Shown: positions 53,734 to 62,481, counted from the first letter of the stretch. The stretch is 64,000 nt of DNA from Micavibrio_A sp040381535 (GCA_040381535.1 JBEIHF010000003.1:34121-98120); one strand, 5' to 3'. Numbers and translations are program-made. The notes: generated from the letters alone by a model not told the origin.

Positions 53734-53773
53734 CAAAAGCGTGGGGGTTAAATAGCCTTCCTACCCCCCCGCT
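53734..53773 (-). terminator. Terminator after alanine dehydrogenase
   Basis: AGCG-T-GGGGGT (53738-53748) pairs with ACCCCC-C-CGCT (53763-53773), an 11-base stem with one mismatch and a 14-base loop, followed on the minus strand by TTTT. It lies 21 bases past the ald stop and 1-5 bases before the tRNA-Asp 5' end, so either the tRNA is read through it or its promoter overlaps the hairpin. Confidence 0.6.
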
Positions 53774-53793
53774 GTCAATCGGTTTTAGGCCAA

Positions 53794-54915
53794 TTATGCT
53801 GCCAGCGCGCCTTGTGCGTCGACAAGAGGCAAATTAAGGGATTCCGCCACTCCGGCATGGGTAATTTTGCCGGCGCACACGTTTAACCCGTTGCGCAAAT
53901 TGGCATCTTCGGCCAGCGCCTTTTTCCAGCCTTTGCTGGCCAGCGCCAGTGCATAGGGCAATACGGCATTGTTCAAGGCCTGCGCCGAAGTCATGGGAAC
54001 CGCCCCCGGCATATTGGCGACGCAGTAATGCAAAACGCCGTCCACCGTATAAACAGGGTCGCTGTGAGTGGTCGCATGGCTGGTCTCGAAACAACCGCCT
54101 TGGTCGATGGCGATATCGACAAGAACCGAACCCGCGCGCATTTGCTTGACCATGTCTTTGGTCACGAGCTTGGGCGCCGAAGCCCCCGGAATCAAAACCG
54201 CGCCGATCACGAGATCCGCTCCCAGAACATAACGCTCGATCGATGCAGTGCTGGATTGAATAACGCGCGCGCGATTCCCGAAATGTCTATCGAGGTCGCG
54301 GATGCGGTCATGGTTTTGTTCAAGTATAACAACATTGGCCTGCATGCCGCATGCCATCTCCGCGGCGTGATAACCCGACACACCGCCGCCAAGTACGACA
54401 ACCTTTGCAGGCTCAACACCCGGCGATCCGCCGATCAAACGGCCACGGCCACCAAGATGCTTTAATAGATATGCGCCGCCAACCTGAATGGACAAACGTC
54501 CTGCGATCTCGCTCATGGGGGCCAAAAGCGGCAAACCTTTACCGCCCGCGCCTGTTACGGTTTCATATGCAATGGCGACGCATTTGGAATCGATCAAACC
54601 TTGCGCCTGCTCGGGGTCCGCGGCCAGATGCAGATAGGTGAATAATACCTGCCCGTCGCGGAGCATCTTGCATTCCTGCGGCTGGGGTTCTTTGACCTTG
54701 ATGATCATGTCCGCCTTCGCGAAAATGGCTTTGGGGCCTTGGATGATTTCGGCGCCCATGGCCTGATAATCGGCATCGGTGAAATTGATGCCCGCACCGG
54801 CCCCGCTTTCAACCAACACTTTATGGCCTTTGGAGGTGAATTCCTTAACGCTGTTGGGCACCAAACCCACGCGGTGCTCTTGGGCCTTGATCTCTTTGGG
54901 CACGCCGATAATCAT
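53794..54915 (-). CDS. ald: Alanine dehydrogenase
   Basis: Ald interconverts L-alanine with pyruvate, ammonia and NADH, used for alanine catabolism or redox balance. The 373-residue protein starts MIIGVPKEIKAQEHRVGLVP, has the substrate lysine region IIKVKEPQ and the NAD-binding VVVLGGGVSGYHAAEMA. An ideal AAAGGAGG site 5 bases before the ATG predicts strong translation. It is monocistronic, with a 140-base upstream region and a terminator at its end. It lies at the nuoA end of the complex I cluster but there is no evidence of co-regulation. Confidence 0.95.
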   Translation of the reverse strand: MIIGVPKEIKAQEHRVGLVPNSVKEFTSKGHKVLVESGAGAGINFTDADYQAMGAEIIQGPKAIFAKADMIIKVKEPQPQECKMLRDGQVLFTYLHLAADPEQAQGLIDSKCVAIAYETVTGAGGKGLPLLAPMSEIAGRLSIQVGGAYLLKHLGGRGRLIGGSPGVEPAKVVVLGGGVSGYHAAEMACGMQANVVILEQNHDRIRDLDRHFGNRARVIQSSTASIERYVLGADLVIGAVLIPGASAPKLVTKDMVKQMRAGSVLVDIAIDQGGCFETSHATTHSDPVYTVDGVLHYCVANMPGAVPMTSAQALNNAVLPYALALASKGWKKALAEDANLRNGLNVCAGKITHAGVAESLNLPLVDAQGALAA

Positions 54916-55056
54916 ATGAATTCCTCCTTTAAAAACAGCAGATTAACACGTTATTTTTTGGCCCGCTATGGGCTAATTCCTTCACAATTTGTTAAATACA
55001 TTTCGATAATGTTAGTGTTGTTTCATAGCAGTTTCAAAGGTTTCTAGGGACTAAAT

Positions 55057-55350
55057 ATGGGTTGGCTCGAAAAAGCGGTTGTCGGAGAAATATTAGGCGA
55101 ATTGCCGCGCGAACAGCGCGGCATGGCCCAGAGTGTAATCCGTGACATATTTGGCGGCGCGACCGGTGAAGGCGTTGTTCGCGGCGTTGCCAACAGCGTT
55201 TTGACAGGCGAAGCCAGAGATATCGACAATCCGATTTTACGCCGTGGAGCGCAGGACGCACTGGGCGCAGAGCGCAGTCAGAGAATTCGGGAACAACGCG
55301 AAGACGAAGCCATAGAGCGTAGAGAACGACGCGATCGTGAACGCGATTAA
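55057..55350 (+). CDS. N-terminal part of interrupted LysM-like protein
   Basis: A 97-codon frame starting MGWLEKAVVGEILGELP and ending in a very Arg- and Glu-rich stretch (RRERRDRERD). AGGGA precedes the ATG. It stops at TAA 55348-55350, and the next frame begins in the same phase at the very next codon, with no ribosome site of its own. The two may therefore be one 332-codon gene with a single in-frame stop. No signal peptide. Gly-rich helical N-terminus (FGGATGEGVVRGVANSVL). Function unknown. Confidence 0.6.
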   Translation: MGWLEKAVVGEILGELPREQRGMAQSVIRDIFGGATGEGVVRGVANSVLTGEARDIDNPILRRGAQDALGAERSQRIREQREDEAIERRERRDRERD

Positions 55351-56055
55351 GTGCAAGCCCGTTATGGACGTGGCCCTCTGGCGAACAGAGATGTTCTTCC
55401 CCCCGCCCGTCAGGACGACAGCACGGTTACCATCATTCCCGAAACAGATGTTGTTGATACGGCTGCTGCGGCCCAAGATCAGGATGTGACCATTATTCCG
55501 GTTTCTGGTGCAGGACCTGTAGTCCCACCCTTAAGCGCCCAACCACTGGTGATTATCCAGCCTGAACCCGTGGCAGACGCAACTCCCCATGTAGTTTCGG
55601 ATACGACAAGAGCGATAGCACTCGACAGAACGGCAGATCGTCCAGCTGATTCAGCTGCGGAAGTAGAGACGTCGCCTTACACAGTAACAACGGGTCAAAG
55701 CTGGACCGACATCATCAATGATAAATTCCCAGAAAATAACTTCTCGCAGGATCATAGAGAACGCCTTGTGGACCACATGGTTCATCTTAACGGCATCACG
55801 AATCCGAATTTGATACAGGCTGGCCGCGAACTGCAACTGCCTGACAGCTCTGTGGTGCCCGGTGATGTGCCTGCCCTCGACTGGGCAGGAATCAAAGCGG
55901 AATACCGTCAGAACCGCGCCGCATCTGTAGAAGTTTCAGCAGATGCTCCAGCGCAAACCCCTTCCGGAGCACGACTGCCTGTGGCTTTCGACTCCAGCAT
56001 ACAGGGTCAAACCCAGACCTACGGCGGCTTCAACAACAACAGATTTGATATCTGA
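55351..56055 (+). CDS. LysM-like domain protein, second part of interrupted frame
   Basis: A 234-codon frame in the same phase as the previous one, beginning at GTG directly after its TAA. Residues 1-105 are low-complexity and Pro/Asp/Val-rich, with a repeated VTIIP motif. Residues about 108-168 look like a LysM module: SPYTVTTGQSWTDIINDKF, then NLIQAGRELQLP. LysM modules bind peptidoglycan or chitin. There is no signal peptide and no Shine-Dalgarno sequence before the GTG, so separate translation is doubtful. A weak hairpin follows at 56092-56108. Confidence 0.6.
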   Translation: MQARYGRGPLANRDVLPPARQDDSTVTIIPETDVVDTAAAAQDQDVTIIPVSGAGPVVPPLSAQPLVIIQPEPVADATPHVVSDTTRAIALDRTADRPADSAAEVETSPYTVTTGQSWTDIINDKFPENNFSQDHRERLVDHMVHLNGITNPNLIQAGRELQLPDSSVVPGDVPALDWAGIKAEYRQNRAASVEVSADAPAQTPSGARLPVAFDSSIQGQTQTYGGFNNNRFDI

Positions 56056-56091
56056 CGATTTCAAAAAATCTCTGATCTTTTTATGAACTCG

Positions 56092-56108
56092 AACATCTCT
56101 TAGATGTT
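56092..56108 (+). terminator. Weak hairpin after the LysM-like gene
   Basis: AACATCT (56092-56098), a 3-base loop and AGATGTT (56102-56108) make a 7-base stem with only a short T-rich tail. It may be a weak terminator, 37 bases past the stop. Otherwise the 56056-56241 interval holds nothing I recognise. Confidence 0.3.
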
Positions 56109-56241
56109 TGTTAACGAACGTCTGTCACTCTGCCGTTACGAAATGCCTCTAACATTTCACAATTCGCAACAAATTCTGCCCTTATTCATGGGCAAATTAC
56201 CCATCATTGAAACACCTAAACCTTATTCAACGGAGCCACAT

Positions 56242-56343
56242 ATGACTTTAGACCTTACCGAATGCGAATTCCTCGCCTGCGATTCCCACATCATCGGCAT
56301 CATCCGTGACCTCGAAGCCGCCAGAAACATGGTCAAGGCGTAA
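56242..56343 (+). CDS. Possible small protein, 33 residues
   Basis: ATG 56242 has CGGAGCCACAT before it, a fair ribosome site, and opens MTLDLTECEFLACDSHIIG for 33 codons to TAA. The frame is open further back to 56104 (79 codons), but without a ribosome site. The end overlaps the converging hydrolase gene by 11 bases. Coding status is uncertain. Confidence 0.3.
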   Translation: MTLDLTECEFLACDSHIIGIIRDLEAARNMVKA

Positions 56344-57313
56344 CCACCGACGCCTTGCCTTCTTCCCTCCAATAGGTCCTGACCTTTGGAATTTTTACGC
56401 CTTCTGGCAATATCTCGACGTCTTCCGTGCCCTTCACGTATTTATCGAAGAACGCCAGCGCGGTCTGGTTGATGATGCTTTCATAGCCCTTGTCGCGAAG
56501 CGTCGACGCATAATGCCCCGCCCCGTCCAACTCCACCAAATACTTGGGCGCCTTCGCCTGTGCATAGGCGGTTTTTTTTACATTCGGCGTCACATCGATG
56601 TCTTTGGTACCGCCTTGATACATCACGGGGATATTGATTTTTGCAATCCCGTGCGTCGGGTAATAGGGCGTCGCAAACGGTGAAAAGACCAGCACCGCCT
56701 TAAAACGCTTGTCCTTCCAAGACGGCCACGCCCCCGCCAGCCCCAGCACCGTGTACCCGCCCAACGAATGGCCGATCAGTCCCATCTTGTCGGTGTCGAT
56801 GTAATTCTTGTACTGGCGATCATCGAGCATAGACGACACGGCGAACAAAAGATCATCACGCCTGTCGGCCTCCGTCTTGTCCGTCCACATATCGGGCTTG
56901 CGAAATGGTTTTTCGGGACGGAAAGATTTGTTGGAACGCCATGCCTGAAGCTTCGATGCCAATCCGTCCGTGTAACTCCTGCAATTAGCATCTTCGTGAT
57001 CGGGCGCGATGACTATGTAACCGCTATCTGCTAGATATTGCGTAAGCCATAAACTCTGCATCGCACACCCGCGAAACCCATGACTAAAAACCAGCAACGG
57101 CCATTTCTCCTCAGACGATTGGAATTCAGGCGGCAACCAGATTTTCACACTAGGCTCGCGTTTTTGCGTCTCCGCTTTTTGCGTCTTCTCCGTCGATGTC
57201 GCACCCATATAGGTTCGCATGGCGGGTTTGACGTTTGGATCGTTGACTTGATCCTGTGCAAAGGACTGCGATGTCAGGAAAAGAAATGCAAGGAACGACA
57301 TAAAAAATTTCAT
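56333..57313 (-). CDS. Secreted alpha/beta hydrolase, PAF-acetylhydrolase-like
   Basis: The 326-residue protein has a signal peptide (MKFFMSFLAFLFLTSQSFA) and an alpha/beta hydrolase fold: oxyanion strand LVFSHGFRGCAMQS, the nucleophile elbow GHSLGGYTVLGLAG, and a late histidine in DGAGHYAS. The pattern resembles the dienelactone hydrolase and platelet-activating-factor acetylhydrolase group, serine esterases acting on small esters or lipids. The substrate is not known. It is probably periplasmic or exported. It lies directly downstream of tRNA-Val on the minus strand. Confidence 0.82.
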   Translation of the reverse strand: MKFFMSFLAFLFLTSQSFAQDQVNDPNVKPAMRTYMGATSTEKTQKAETQKREPSVKIWLPPEFQSSEEKWPLLVFSHGFRGCAMQSLWLTQYLADSGYIVIAPDHEDANCRSYTDGLASKLQAWRSNKSFRPEKPFRKPDMWTDKTEADRRDDLLFAVSSMLDDRQYKNYIDTDKMGLIGHSLGGYTVLGLAGAWPSWKDKRFKAVLVFSPFATPYYPTHGIAKINIPVMYQGGTKDIDVTPNVKKTAYAQAKAPKYLVELDGAGHYASTLRDKGYESIINQTALAFFDKYVKGTEDVEILPEGVKIPKVRTYWREEGKASVVTP

Positions 57314-57352
57314 TCCATCAACCTAACACAAATCGGGGAGAAATGGAGGGAA

Positions 57353-57427
<75 letters not shown>

Positions 57428-57500
57428 GCATTCGCGGAAGCGGTATAAATACATATGGCCATGAGGTTTTGCAACCCCAAAAACGGCAGGACATGGCCAC

Positions 57501-57527
57501 AAAAAACCCCGCATTTCTGCGGGGTTT
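57501..57527 (-). terminator. Terminator after hupB
   Basis: AAACCCCGCA (57504-57513), loop TTTC and TGCGGGGTTT (57518-57527) form a perfect 10-base stem, followed on the minus strand by TTTTTT. It begins 21 bases past the hupB stop. Confidence 0.85.
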
Positions 57528-57547
57528 CATGTTGGAAAATCGGACGC

Positions 57548-57823
57548 TTACTTGTTAACGGCGTCTTTCAGTTCTTTACCGGCTTTGAATTTTGCTTGTT
57601 TGGAAGCTGGGATCTTGATGGCTTCGCCCGTGCGCGGATTACGGCCTGTGGTCGCTGCGCGGTTGGTAACGTTGAACGTACCGAAGCCTACGAAACGGGC
57701 TTCTACGCCTTTTTGCAGCGTGGTCGTGATGCCACCGAATACGGCTTCAACGGCTTTCGTTGCGTCGGCTTTCGTGATTTCGGCTTCTTTGGCTACGTAT
57801 TCGATGAGTTCTGCTTTGTTCAT
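57548..57823 (-). CDS. hupB: DNA-binding protein HU
   Basis: HU is the small histone-like protein that bends and compacts DNA. The 91-residue product starts MNKAELIEYVAKEAEITKAD and contains the DNA-binding arm GRNPRTGEAIKIPASK. Length is exactly that of the family. AAGGGG precedes the ATG. It lies downstream of lon with a 159-base gap, so it has its own promoter, and it ends at a strong terminator. Confidence 0.97.
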   Translation of the reverse strand: MNKAELIEYVAKEAEITKADATKAVEAVFGGITTTLQKGVEARFVGFGTFNVTNRAATTGRNPRTGEAIKIPASKQAKFKAGKELKDAVNK

Positions 57824-57982
57824 GGGTATCCCCTTGTGTTGTTGTCAGGTCGAAAATTTATCAATCGTCAGGCACGAAAATACGCCTTCGGAAAACTACC
57901 GAAAACAGGTCTCAAACAGGCTGGAGCCCTAGAGTTTCCTTGGTTTCGGACGACTCTGTTTTAGGCTTTTTACGAGGAATAC

Positions 57983-60391
57983 TCAATGCCGAATTGCGTC
58001 GGAACCCTTATTTTCCGCCGTTTCTGAGGAAATTGGTTCAATTTTACCGCTATCCTCTTGAAGTGGCTCAGGAATTCGGATCAGAGCATGGGCAAGAACC
58101 TCTTCGATCGTGTTCACGGGGACGATCTCGAGGCCCTTTTTAACCTTATCAGGAATATCCGGAAGGTCTTTGGCATTGTCTTTTGGGATTAAAACTTTAC
58201 GTATTCCACCCCTGTGCGCCGCCAGCAGTTTTTCTTTCAAACCGCCGATTTCAGTGACGTAACCGCGGAGGTTAATTTCGCCCGTCATCGCGATGTCTTT
58301 TCTAACTTCTATGCCGGTCAATGCAGAAATAATCGCTGTTGTCATGGCGGCACCGGCAGACGGACCGTCTTTCGGGGTAGCGCCTTCAGGAACGTGCACG
58401 TGAACGTTCGTCAGATTCAATTTGTCAAAATCGATACCGTAACGTTTCGCGCGGGACTTGATCAGCATCTCTGCCACCGTGATGGATTCTTTCATCACTT
58501 CTTTCAAGTTACCCGTTGTCGTAACTTTACCGTCTTTACCCGGAAGCGTAACCGCTTCGATCGATAACAGGTCGCCGCCGAATTCGGTATAGGCAAGACC
58601 CGATACGATACCCACGCGGTCTTGATCATCCACTTCTCCGAAGCGGTATTTGCGGATGCCTGCGTATTTTTCGAGGTTGCCGGGCGTAACGTTGACCCTC
58701 TCCTTGCCTTTCATCAAAATCTCTTTGATTGATTTGCGGCAGATATTGGCGATTTCACGCTCAAGGCTACGGACACCAGCTTCACGCGTGTAGAAACGGA
58801 TCAGGTCGCGGATCGCCGTATCGCTGATGGTGATTTCGCTTTGTTTCAAACCGGCCATTTTGATCTGCTTGTTGATCAGGTGCTGGCGTACGATCTGGAT
58901 CTTCTCGTCTTCGGTGTAACCAGAGATACGGATGATCTCCATGCGGTCCATCAAAGGCTGCGGCATCTTGAGCGTGTTCGCCGTACAGATGAACATGACG
59001 TCGGACAGATCGTAATCCAGTTCCAAATAATGGTCATTGAATTTGCTGTTTTGTTCGGGGTCTAGCACCTCGAGCAAAGCGGAGGAAGGATCACCCCTCC
59101 AGTCCGAACCCAACTTGTCAATCTCGTCGAGAAGGAACAAAGGGTTGGATGTTTTGGCTTTCTTCATGCCTTGAATGATCTTGCCCGGCAAAGCGCCGAT
59201 ATATGTGCGTCTGTGGCCGCGGATTTCGGATTCATCCCGCACACCGCCCAAGGACATACGAACGAAATTGCGGTTCGTGGATTTGGCGATCGATTGCCCC
59301 AGAGATGTTTTACCCACACCGGGAGGACCGACGAGGCAAAGAATGGAGCCGCGCACTTTACCCGTTCTTTGTTGAACGGCGAGATATTCCAAAATGCGTT
59401 CTTTTACTTTCTCCAGACCGTAATGGTCGGAATCGAGAATTTTCTTGGCTTCTTTAATATCTTTTTTAACACGAGAACGTTTGTCCCATGGAACGGACAA
59501 TACCCAATCAAGGTAATTGCGCACGACCGTCGCTTCCGCAGACATCGGTGACATCTGACGAAGTTTTTTTACTTCGGCCTTGGCTTTTTCGCGGGCTTCT
59601 TTGGAAAGACGCGTTTCAATAATTTTCTTTTCAAGTTCGCCAATTTCATCCAGACCGTCTTCACCTTCGCCGAGCTCTTTCTGAATGGCCTTCATTTGCT
59701 CGTTCAGATAATACTCGCGCTGGGTTTTTTCCATCTGACGTTTGACGCGGTTGCGAATGCGTTTCTCAACTTGCAGAACGCCGATCTCACCTTCCATGAA
59801 GCCATAAACTTTTTCAAGGCGCTCTGCCGTGTTCGCGAGCGTCAGCAATTCCTGCTTTTCGTCGATCTTCAAGGAAAGATGCGAAGCGATCGTATCCGCC
59901 ATTTTCGAAGCTTCTTCGATCTGGTTGACCGAAACGATAACTTCAGGTGGAATTTTCTTGTTAAGCTTCACGTATTGTTCGAACTGCGCAACAACGGCGC
60001 GGGCCAGGGCTTCAAGCTCCTCACCCTTGATTGCCTCGTCCCTCATCGGCTGAACGAAAGCTTCGATAAAATCGGGGCGATCCGTAAAGCCGGTGATTTG
60101 GACGCGCTCCGTACCTTCGACCAGAACCTTTACGGTTCCATCTGGCAATTTCAAAAGCTGGAGAATGGAACCTATGGTTCCGATGCGATGAATGTCTTTG
60201 GAGGTCGGATCGTCTTCCGAAGGTGATTTCTGGGTGACCAGTAAAATCTTCTTAGATTCCGACATAACGGATTCCAGCGCTTTGACGGATTTTTCACGCC
60301 CCACGAACAGCGGAACGATCATATGCGGAAATACGACTATGTCGCGCAACGGCAAAACGGCAAAAACGTCTTTGGAACTGGCACCCGTCAT
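57983..60391 (-). CDS. lon: ATP-dependent protease Lon
   Basis: Lon degrades misfolded and regulatory proteins in the cytoplasm. The 802-residue protein has the N-terminal substrate domain (VFPHMIVPLFVGREKSV), a AAA+ module with Walker A GPPGVGKTSLGQSIAKS and Walker B LFLLDEIDKLG, and the Ser-Lys protease domain with catalytic Ser in PKDGPSAGAAM and the downstream Lys in GLKEKLLAAHRGG. Length is normal. A heat-shock-type promoter lies about 70-100 bases upstream. clpX, which normally stands between clpP and lon, is missing here. Confidence 0.97.
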   Translation of the reverse strand: MTGASSKDVFAVLPLRDIVVFPHMIVPLFVGREKSVKALESVMSESKKILLVTQKSPSEDDPTSKDIHRIGTIGSILQLLKLPDGTVKVLVEGTERVQITGFTDRPDFIEAFVQPMRDEAIKGEELEALARAVVAQFEQYVKLNKKIPPEVIVSVNQIEEASKMADTIASHLSLKIDEKQELLTLANTAERLEKVYGFMEGEIGVLQVEKRIRNRVKRQMEKTQREYYLNEQMKAIQKELGEGEDGLDEIGELEKKIIETRLSKEAREKAKAEVKKLRQMSPMSAEATVVRNYLDWVLSVPWDKRSRVKKDIKEAKKILDSDHYGLEKVKERILEYLAVQQRTGKVRGSILCLVGPPGVGKTSLGQSIAKSTNRNFVRMSLGGVRDESEIRGHRRTYIGALPGKIIQGMKKAKTSNPLFLLDEIDKLGSDWRGDPSSALLEVLDPEQNSKFNDHYLELDYDLSDVMFICTANTLKMPQPLMDRMEIIRISGYTEDEKIQIVRQHLINKQIKMAGLKQSEITISDTAIRDLIRFYTREAGVRSLEREIANICRKSIKEILMKGKERVNVTPGNLEKYAGIRKYRFGEVDDQDRVGIVSGLAYTEFGGDLLSIEAVTLPGKDGKVTTTGNLKEVMKESITVAEMLIKSRAKRYGIDFDKLNLTNVHVHVPEGATPKDGPSAGAAMTTAIISALTGIEVRKDIAMTGEINLRGYVTEIGGLKEKLLAAHRGGIRKVLIPKDNAKDLPDIPDKVKKGLEIVPVNTIEEVLAHALIRIPEPLQEDSGKIEPISSETAENKGSDAIRH

Positions 60392-60462
60392 GATTTTTTC
60401 CTTATCTTTCGACCCGAAAAGCCCCAGCTTTTATCGGCCATGATCTTTCATTATATCATAGG

Positions 60463-60491
60463 AGATGGGCGTCTTTGGTTAAGATTTCAAG
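60463..60491 (-). promoter_or_regulatory. Heat-shock (RpoH-type) promoter for lon
   Basis: On the minus strand CTTGAAA (60491-60485), a 15-base spacer and CCCATCT (60469-60463) match the sigma-32 consensus CTTGAAA to CCCATNT at every defined position. A TATAAT lies just downstream (60455-60450) and may add a vegetative start. Lon is a classical RpoH target, so position and gene agree. Confidence 0.7.
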
Positions 60492-60591
60492 GGTTGAAAC
60501 CCATCCAAACCCGCAAAACCCCGTTAAAACAGCCATTTTAAACCTATACGCCATTAACCAAAACATGTTTTGGTGCTGCGTTGCGACAACG

Positions 60592-61242
60592 CTATTTCTT
60601 CTCAGGTTCTATCTGTGCGCGCTCTTCCACGACTTCATCGATCAAACCGAATTTCTTAGCCTCTTCGCCGGACATGAAATTATCGCGGTCCATAGCTTTT
60701 TCGATGTCGGCGAGTTTGCGGCCCGTGTGCTTGACGTAAATATTATTGAGGTTCGCACGCAGACGCAGAATTTCTCTCGCCTGAATTTCAATGTCAGTCG
60801 CCTGACCCTGCGCCCCGCCGCTTGGCTGATGGATCATGATACGGGCGTTGGGAAGCGCGAAACGCTTGCCTTTGGCGCCGGCCGTCAAAAGCAACGAGCC
60901 CATGGATGCCGCCTGACCGATACACACGGTAGATACGGCGGGTTTGATATATTGCATCGTGTCGTACATCGCCATACCGGAGGTCACGACGCCGCCCGGG
61001 GAGTTGATGTAGAATGAAATGTCTTTGGTTGGGTTTTCGGATTCCAGAAACAGGAACTGGGCGCAGATCACAGATGATACGCCATCTTCCACCTGACCCG
61101 TCAGAAAAATGATGCGCTCTTTCAAAAGACGCGAATAAATGTCAAAGGCGCGTTCACCGCGGTTTGTCTGCTCGATAACGGTCGGGACAAGATAATTTTG
61201 ATAAATATCAACGGGGTCGCGGTCGCGGGGGAACATAGACAT
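60592..61242 (-). CDS. clpP: ATP-dependent Clp protease proteolytic subunit
   Basis: ClpP forms the 14-subunit proteolytic barrel fed by ClpX or ClpA. The 216-residue protein has the catalytic Ser in IGQAASMGSLLL, the His in ARIMIHQPSGG and the Asp in DRDNFMSGEEA. A second ATG two codons in is an alternative start. The gene order tig, clpP, lon, hupB is conserved except that no clpX follows: the 200 bases after clpP hold only the lon promoter region. Confidence 0.96.
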   Translation of the reverse strand: MSMFPRDRDPVDIYQNYLVPTVIEQTNRGERAFDIYSRLLKERIIFLTGQVEDGVSSVICAQFLFLESENPTKDISFYINSPGGVVTSGMAMYDTMQYIKPAVSTVCIGQAASMGSLLLTAGAKGKRFALPNARIMIHQPSGGAQGQATDIEIQAREILRLRANLNNIYVKHTGRKLADIEKAMDRDNFMSGEEAKKFGLIDEVVEERAQIEPEKK

Positions 61243-61341
61243 GGGGGGAAAGCTCTCTCTTATATGATGTGAGTCGGTACAATTAACGTATCGCCCGCCC
61301 TGGGTTTATTCAAGGGCTAAAAAGGCGCACAAATACGACGT

Positions 61342-62031
61342 TTATACATAAGGCTTTGGTTTGGCACCCATCACGAACCGCGCCACATACATCAATGGTG
61401 TCTCCGCGAACGACAGCGCATATTTAATGACGAGGTTCGAAACGATGATCGAAACCAGAACCTCATTCGGCAGCGTGCCGTAAAATGCCACGCAGAAGAA
61501 CAAGATGGTCAAAAGGAAATGCGTGACCAGCGCGGAAAGCGTCGCACGGAACCATAACTGCCCGTACCAGCCCTTACCTTCCTTGTCCTTGAAGAATTTA
61601 TAGATATTGGCGTCGATGAACAAAAGCATGTGGGAAAGCACTGCGGCCAGCGTGACACGCGGCGTCGCGGCGAACACCACATCGACAGCTTCCTTGTATT
61701 TTCCATCACCTTCCAGCGTCAGCCAGCCTGAAGTGAGAATGAACAGGTAAAACAGAAACTGCATCCCCGCCATGTTCAGCACATATTTTATGGCGTCGCG
61801 TTTGGAATAAAATTCGGTAAGGCAGTTGATGGCGAGGAAGTTCATGCAGTAAAGAAGAACGATCCAGAGCGTCGTAAATCCAAAAATTTCGATCTCATAT
61901 CCCACCACTGCGTTGCTGGCGACAATATTGAAAGCGCCAAAGGCAAACACGAATTCCTTGCCCAGCCTGCAGGCCCCGATAATCATCGCCGCATACACGA
62001 TCAGCGAACCGATAAACATTATTTCGTTCAC
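61342..62031 (-). CDS. VUT family queuosine precursor transporter, YhhQ-like
   Basis: A membrane protein of about six helices with the VUT_1 pattern: SNAVVGYEIEIFGFTTLW, then CLTEFYSKRDAIKYV, and polar helices with Asn and Ser near the C-terminus (SIIVSNLVIKYALS). The family imports queuosine precursors such as preQ0. The open frame reaches 62079, but that part forms the terminator of the upstream gene. GAGGGG seven bases before GTG 62031 supports this start (229 residues). No queuosine genes are next to it. Confidence 0.75.
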   Translation of the reverse strand: MNEIMFIGSLIVYAAMIIGACRLGKEFVFAFGAFNIVASNAVVGYEIEIFGFTTLWIVLLYCMNFLAINCLTEFYSKRDAIKYVLNMAGMQFLFYLFILTSGWLTLEGDGKYKEAVDVVFAATPRVTLAAVLSHMLLFIDANIYKFFKDKEGKGWYGQLWFRATLSALVTHFLLTILFFCVAFYGTLPNEVLVSIIVSNLVIKYALSFAETPLMYVARFVMGAKPKPYV

Positions 62032-62044
62032 GAATATTCCCCTC

Positions 62045-62073
62045 AAAGAAAACATCCCGCTTTTGGCGGGATG
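62045..62073 (-). terminator. Terminator after the peptidoglycan-binding gene
   Basis: CATCCCGC (62053-62060) and GCGGGATG (62066-62073) form a perfect 8-base stem, followed on the minus strand by TTTTCTTT. It lies 34 bases past the stop of the upstream gene and just before the transporter's ribosome site. Confidence 0.75.
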
Positions 62074-62106
62074 CTGCAAGTCTTACTTAACTCTAACGGC
62101 CTCTTA

Positions 62107-62481
62107 TCAGCCGTTGTAGTTGCGGTGCAGGCGGTGATCATAACCGCACCAGGAATGAATTTTCAGGGCGCGCAGCGTTTCCGCCGTCAGTTTACCGTTA
62201 CCGGGCAGATGGCGTTCAGCCTGATAGCCTCTTACGGCCTTGGTTGTGATCGGACCGTAAACGCCGTCGATAGGACCTGAAGGATAACCGGCTTGGTGCA
62301 GCGCGGTCTGCAGCGCCTTCACATCGGACGCTTTAACATCCTTACGCTCGGCAAAATCGTAATCCAGCTTGGGGCCGTCGCCGTCATTGGTGTAGCTGCA
62401 GTTATACGAGTGGTCGCCTGCCATAACCGGCGATGCGGCCGTCATAACCGCCATAAGAACTGCAAAAACGAAATACTTCAT
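62107..62481 (-). CDS. Exported peptidoglycan-binding domain protein
   Basis: The 124-residue product has a signal peptide (MKYFVFAVLMAVMTAASPVMA) and one PG_binding_1 module at about residues 50-107: VKALQTALHQAGYPSGPIDG, then VYGPITTKAVRGYQ. Cysteines at the two ends (SYNCSYT and HSWCGYD) could form a disulfide in the periplasm. It has no catalytic domain, so it probably only binds the cell wall. It is monocistronic, with its own terminator. Confidence 0.85.
   Translation of the reverse strand: MKYFVFAVLMAVMTAASPVMAGDHSYNCSYTNDGDGPKLDYDFAERKDVKASDVKALQTALHQAGYPSGPIDGVYGPITTKAVRGYQAERHLPGNGKLTAETLRALKIHSWCGYDHRLHRNYNG

Noticed and set aside
54916..55056. Regulatory RNA upstream of ald
   Set aside because: AT-rich with an excellent ribosome site, but no stable hairpin or known riboswitch pattern was seen.
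61243..61341. Second heat-shock promoter before clpP
   Set aside because: A CTTGAAT is present, but no matching CCCATNT-type element lies at the correct distance.
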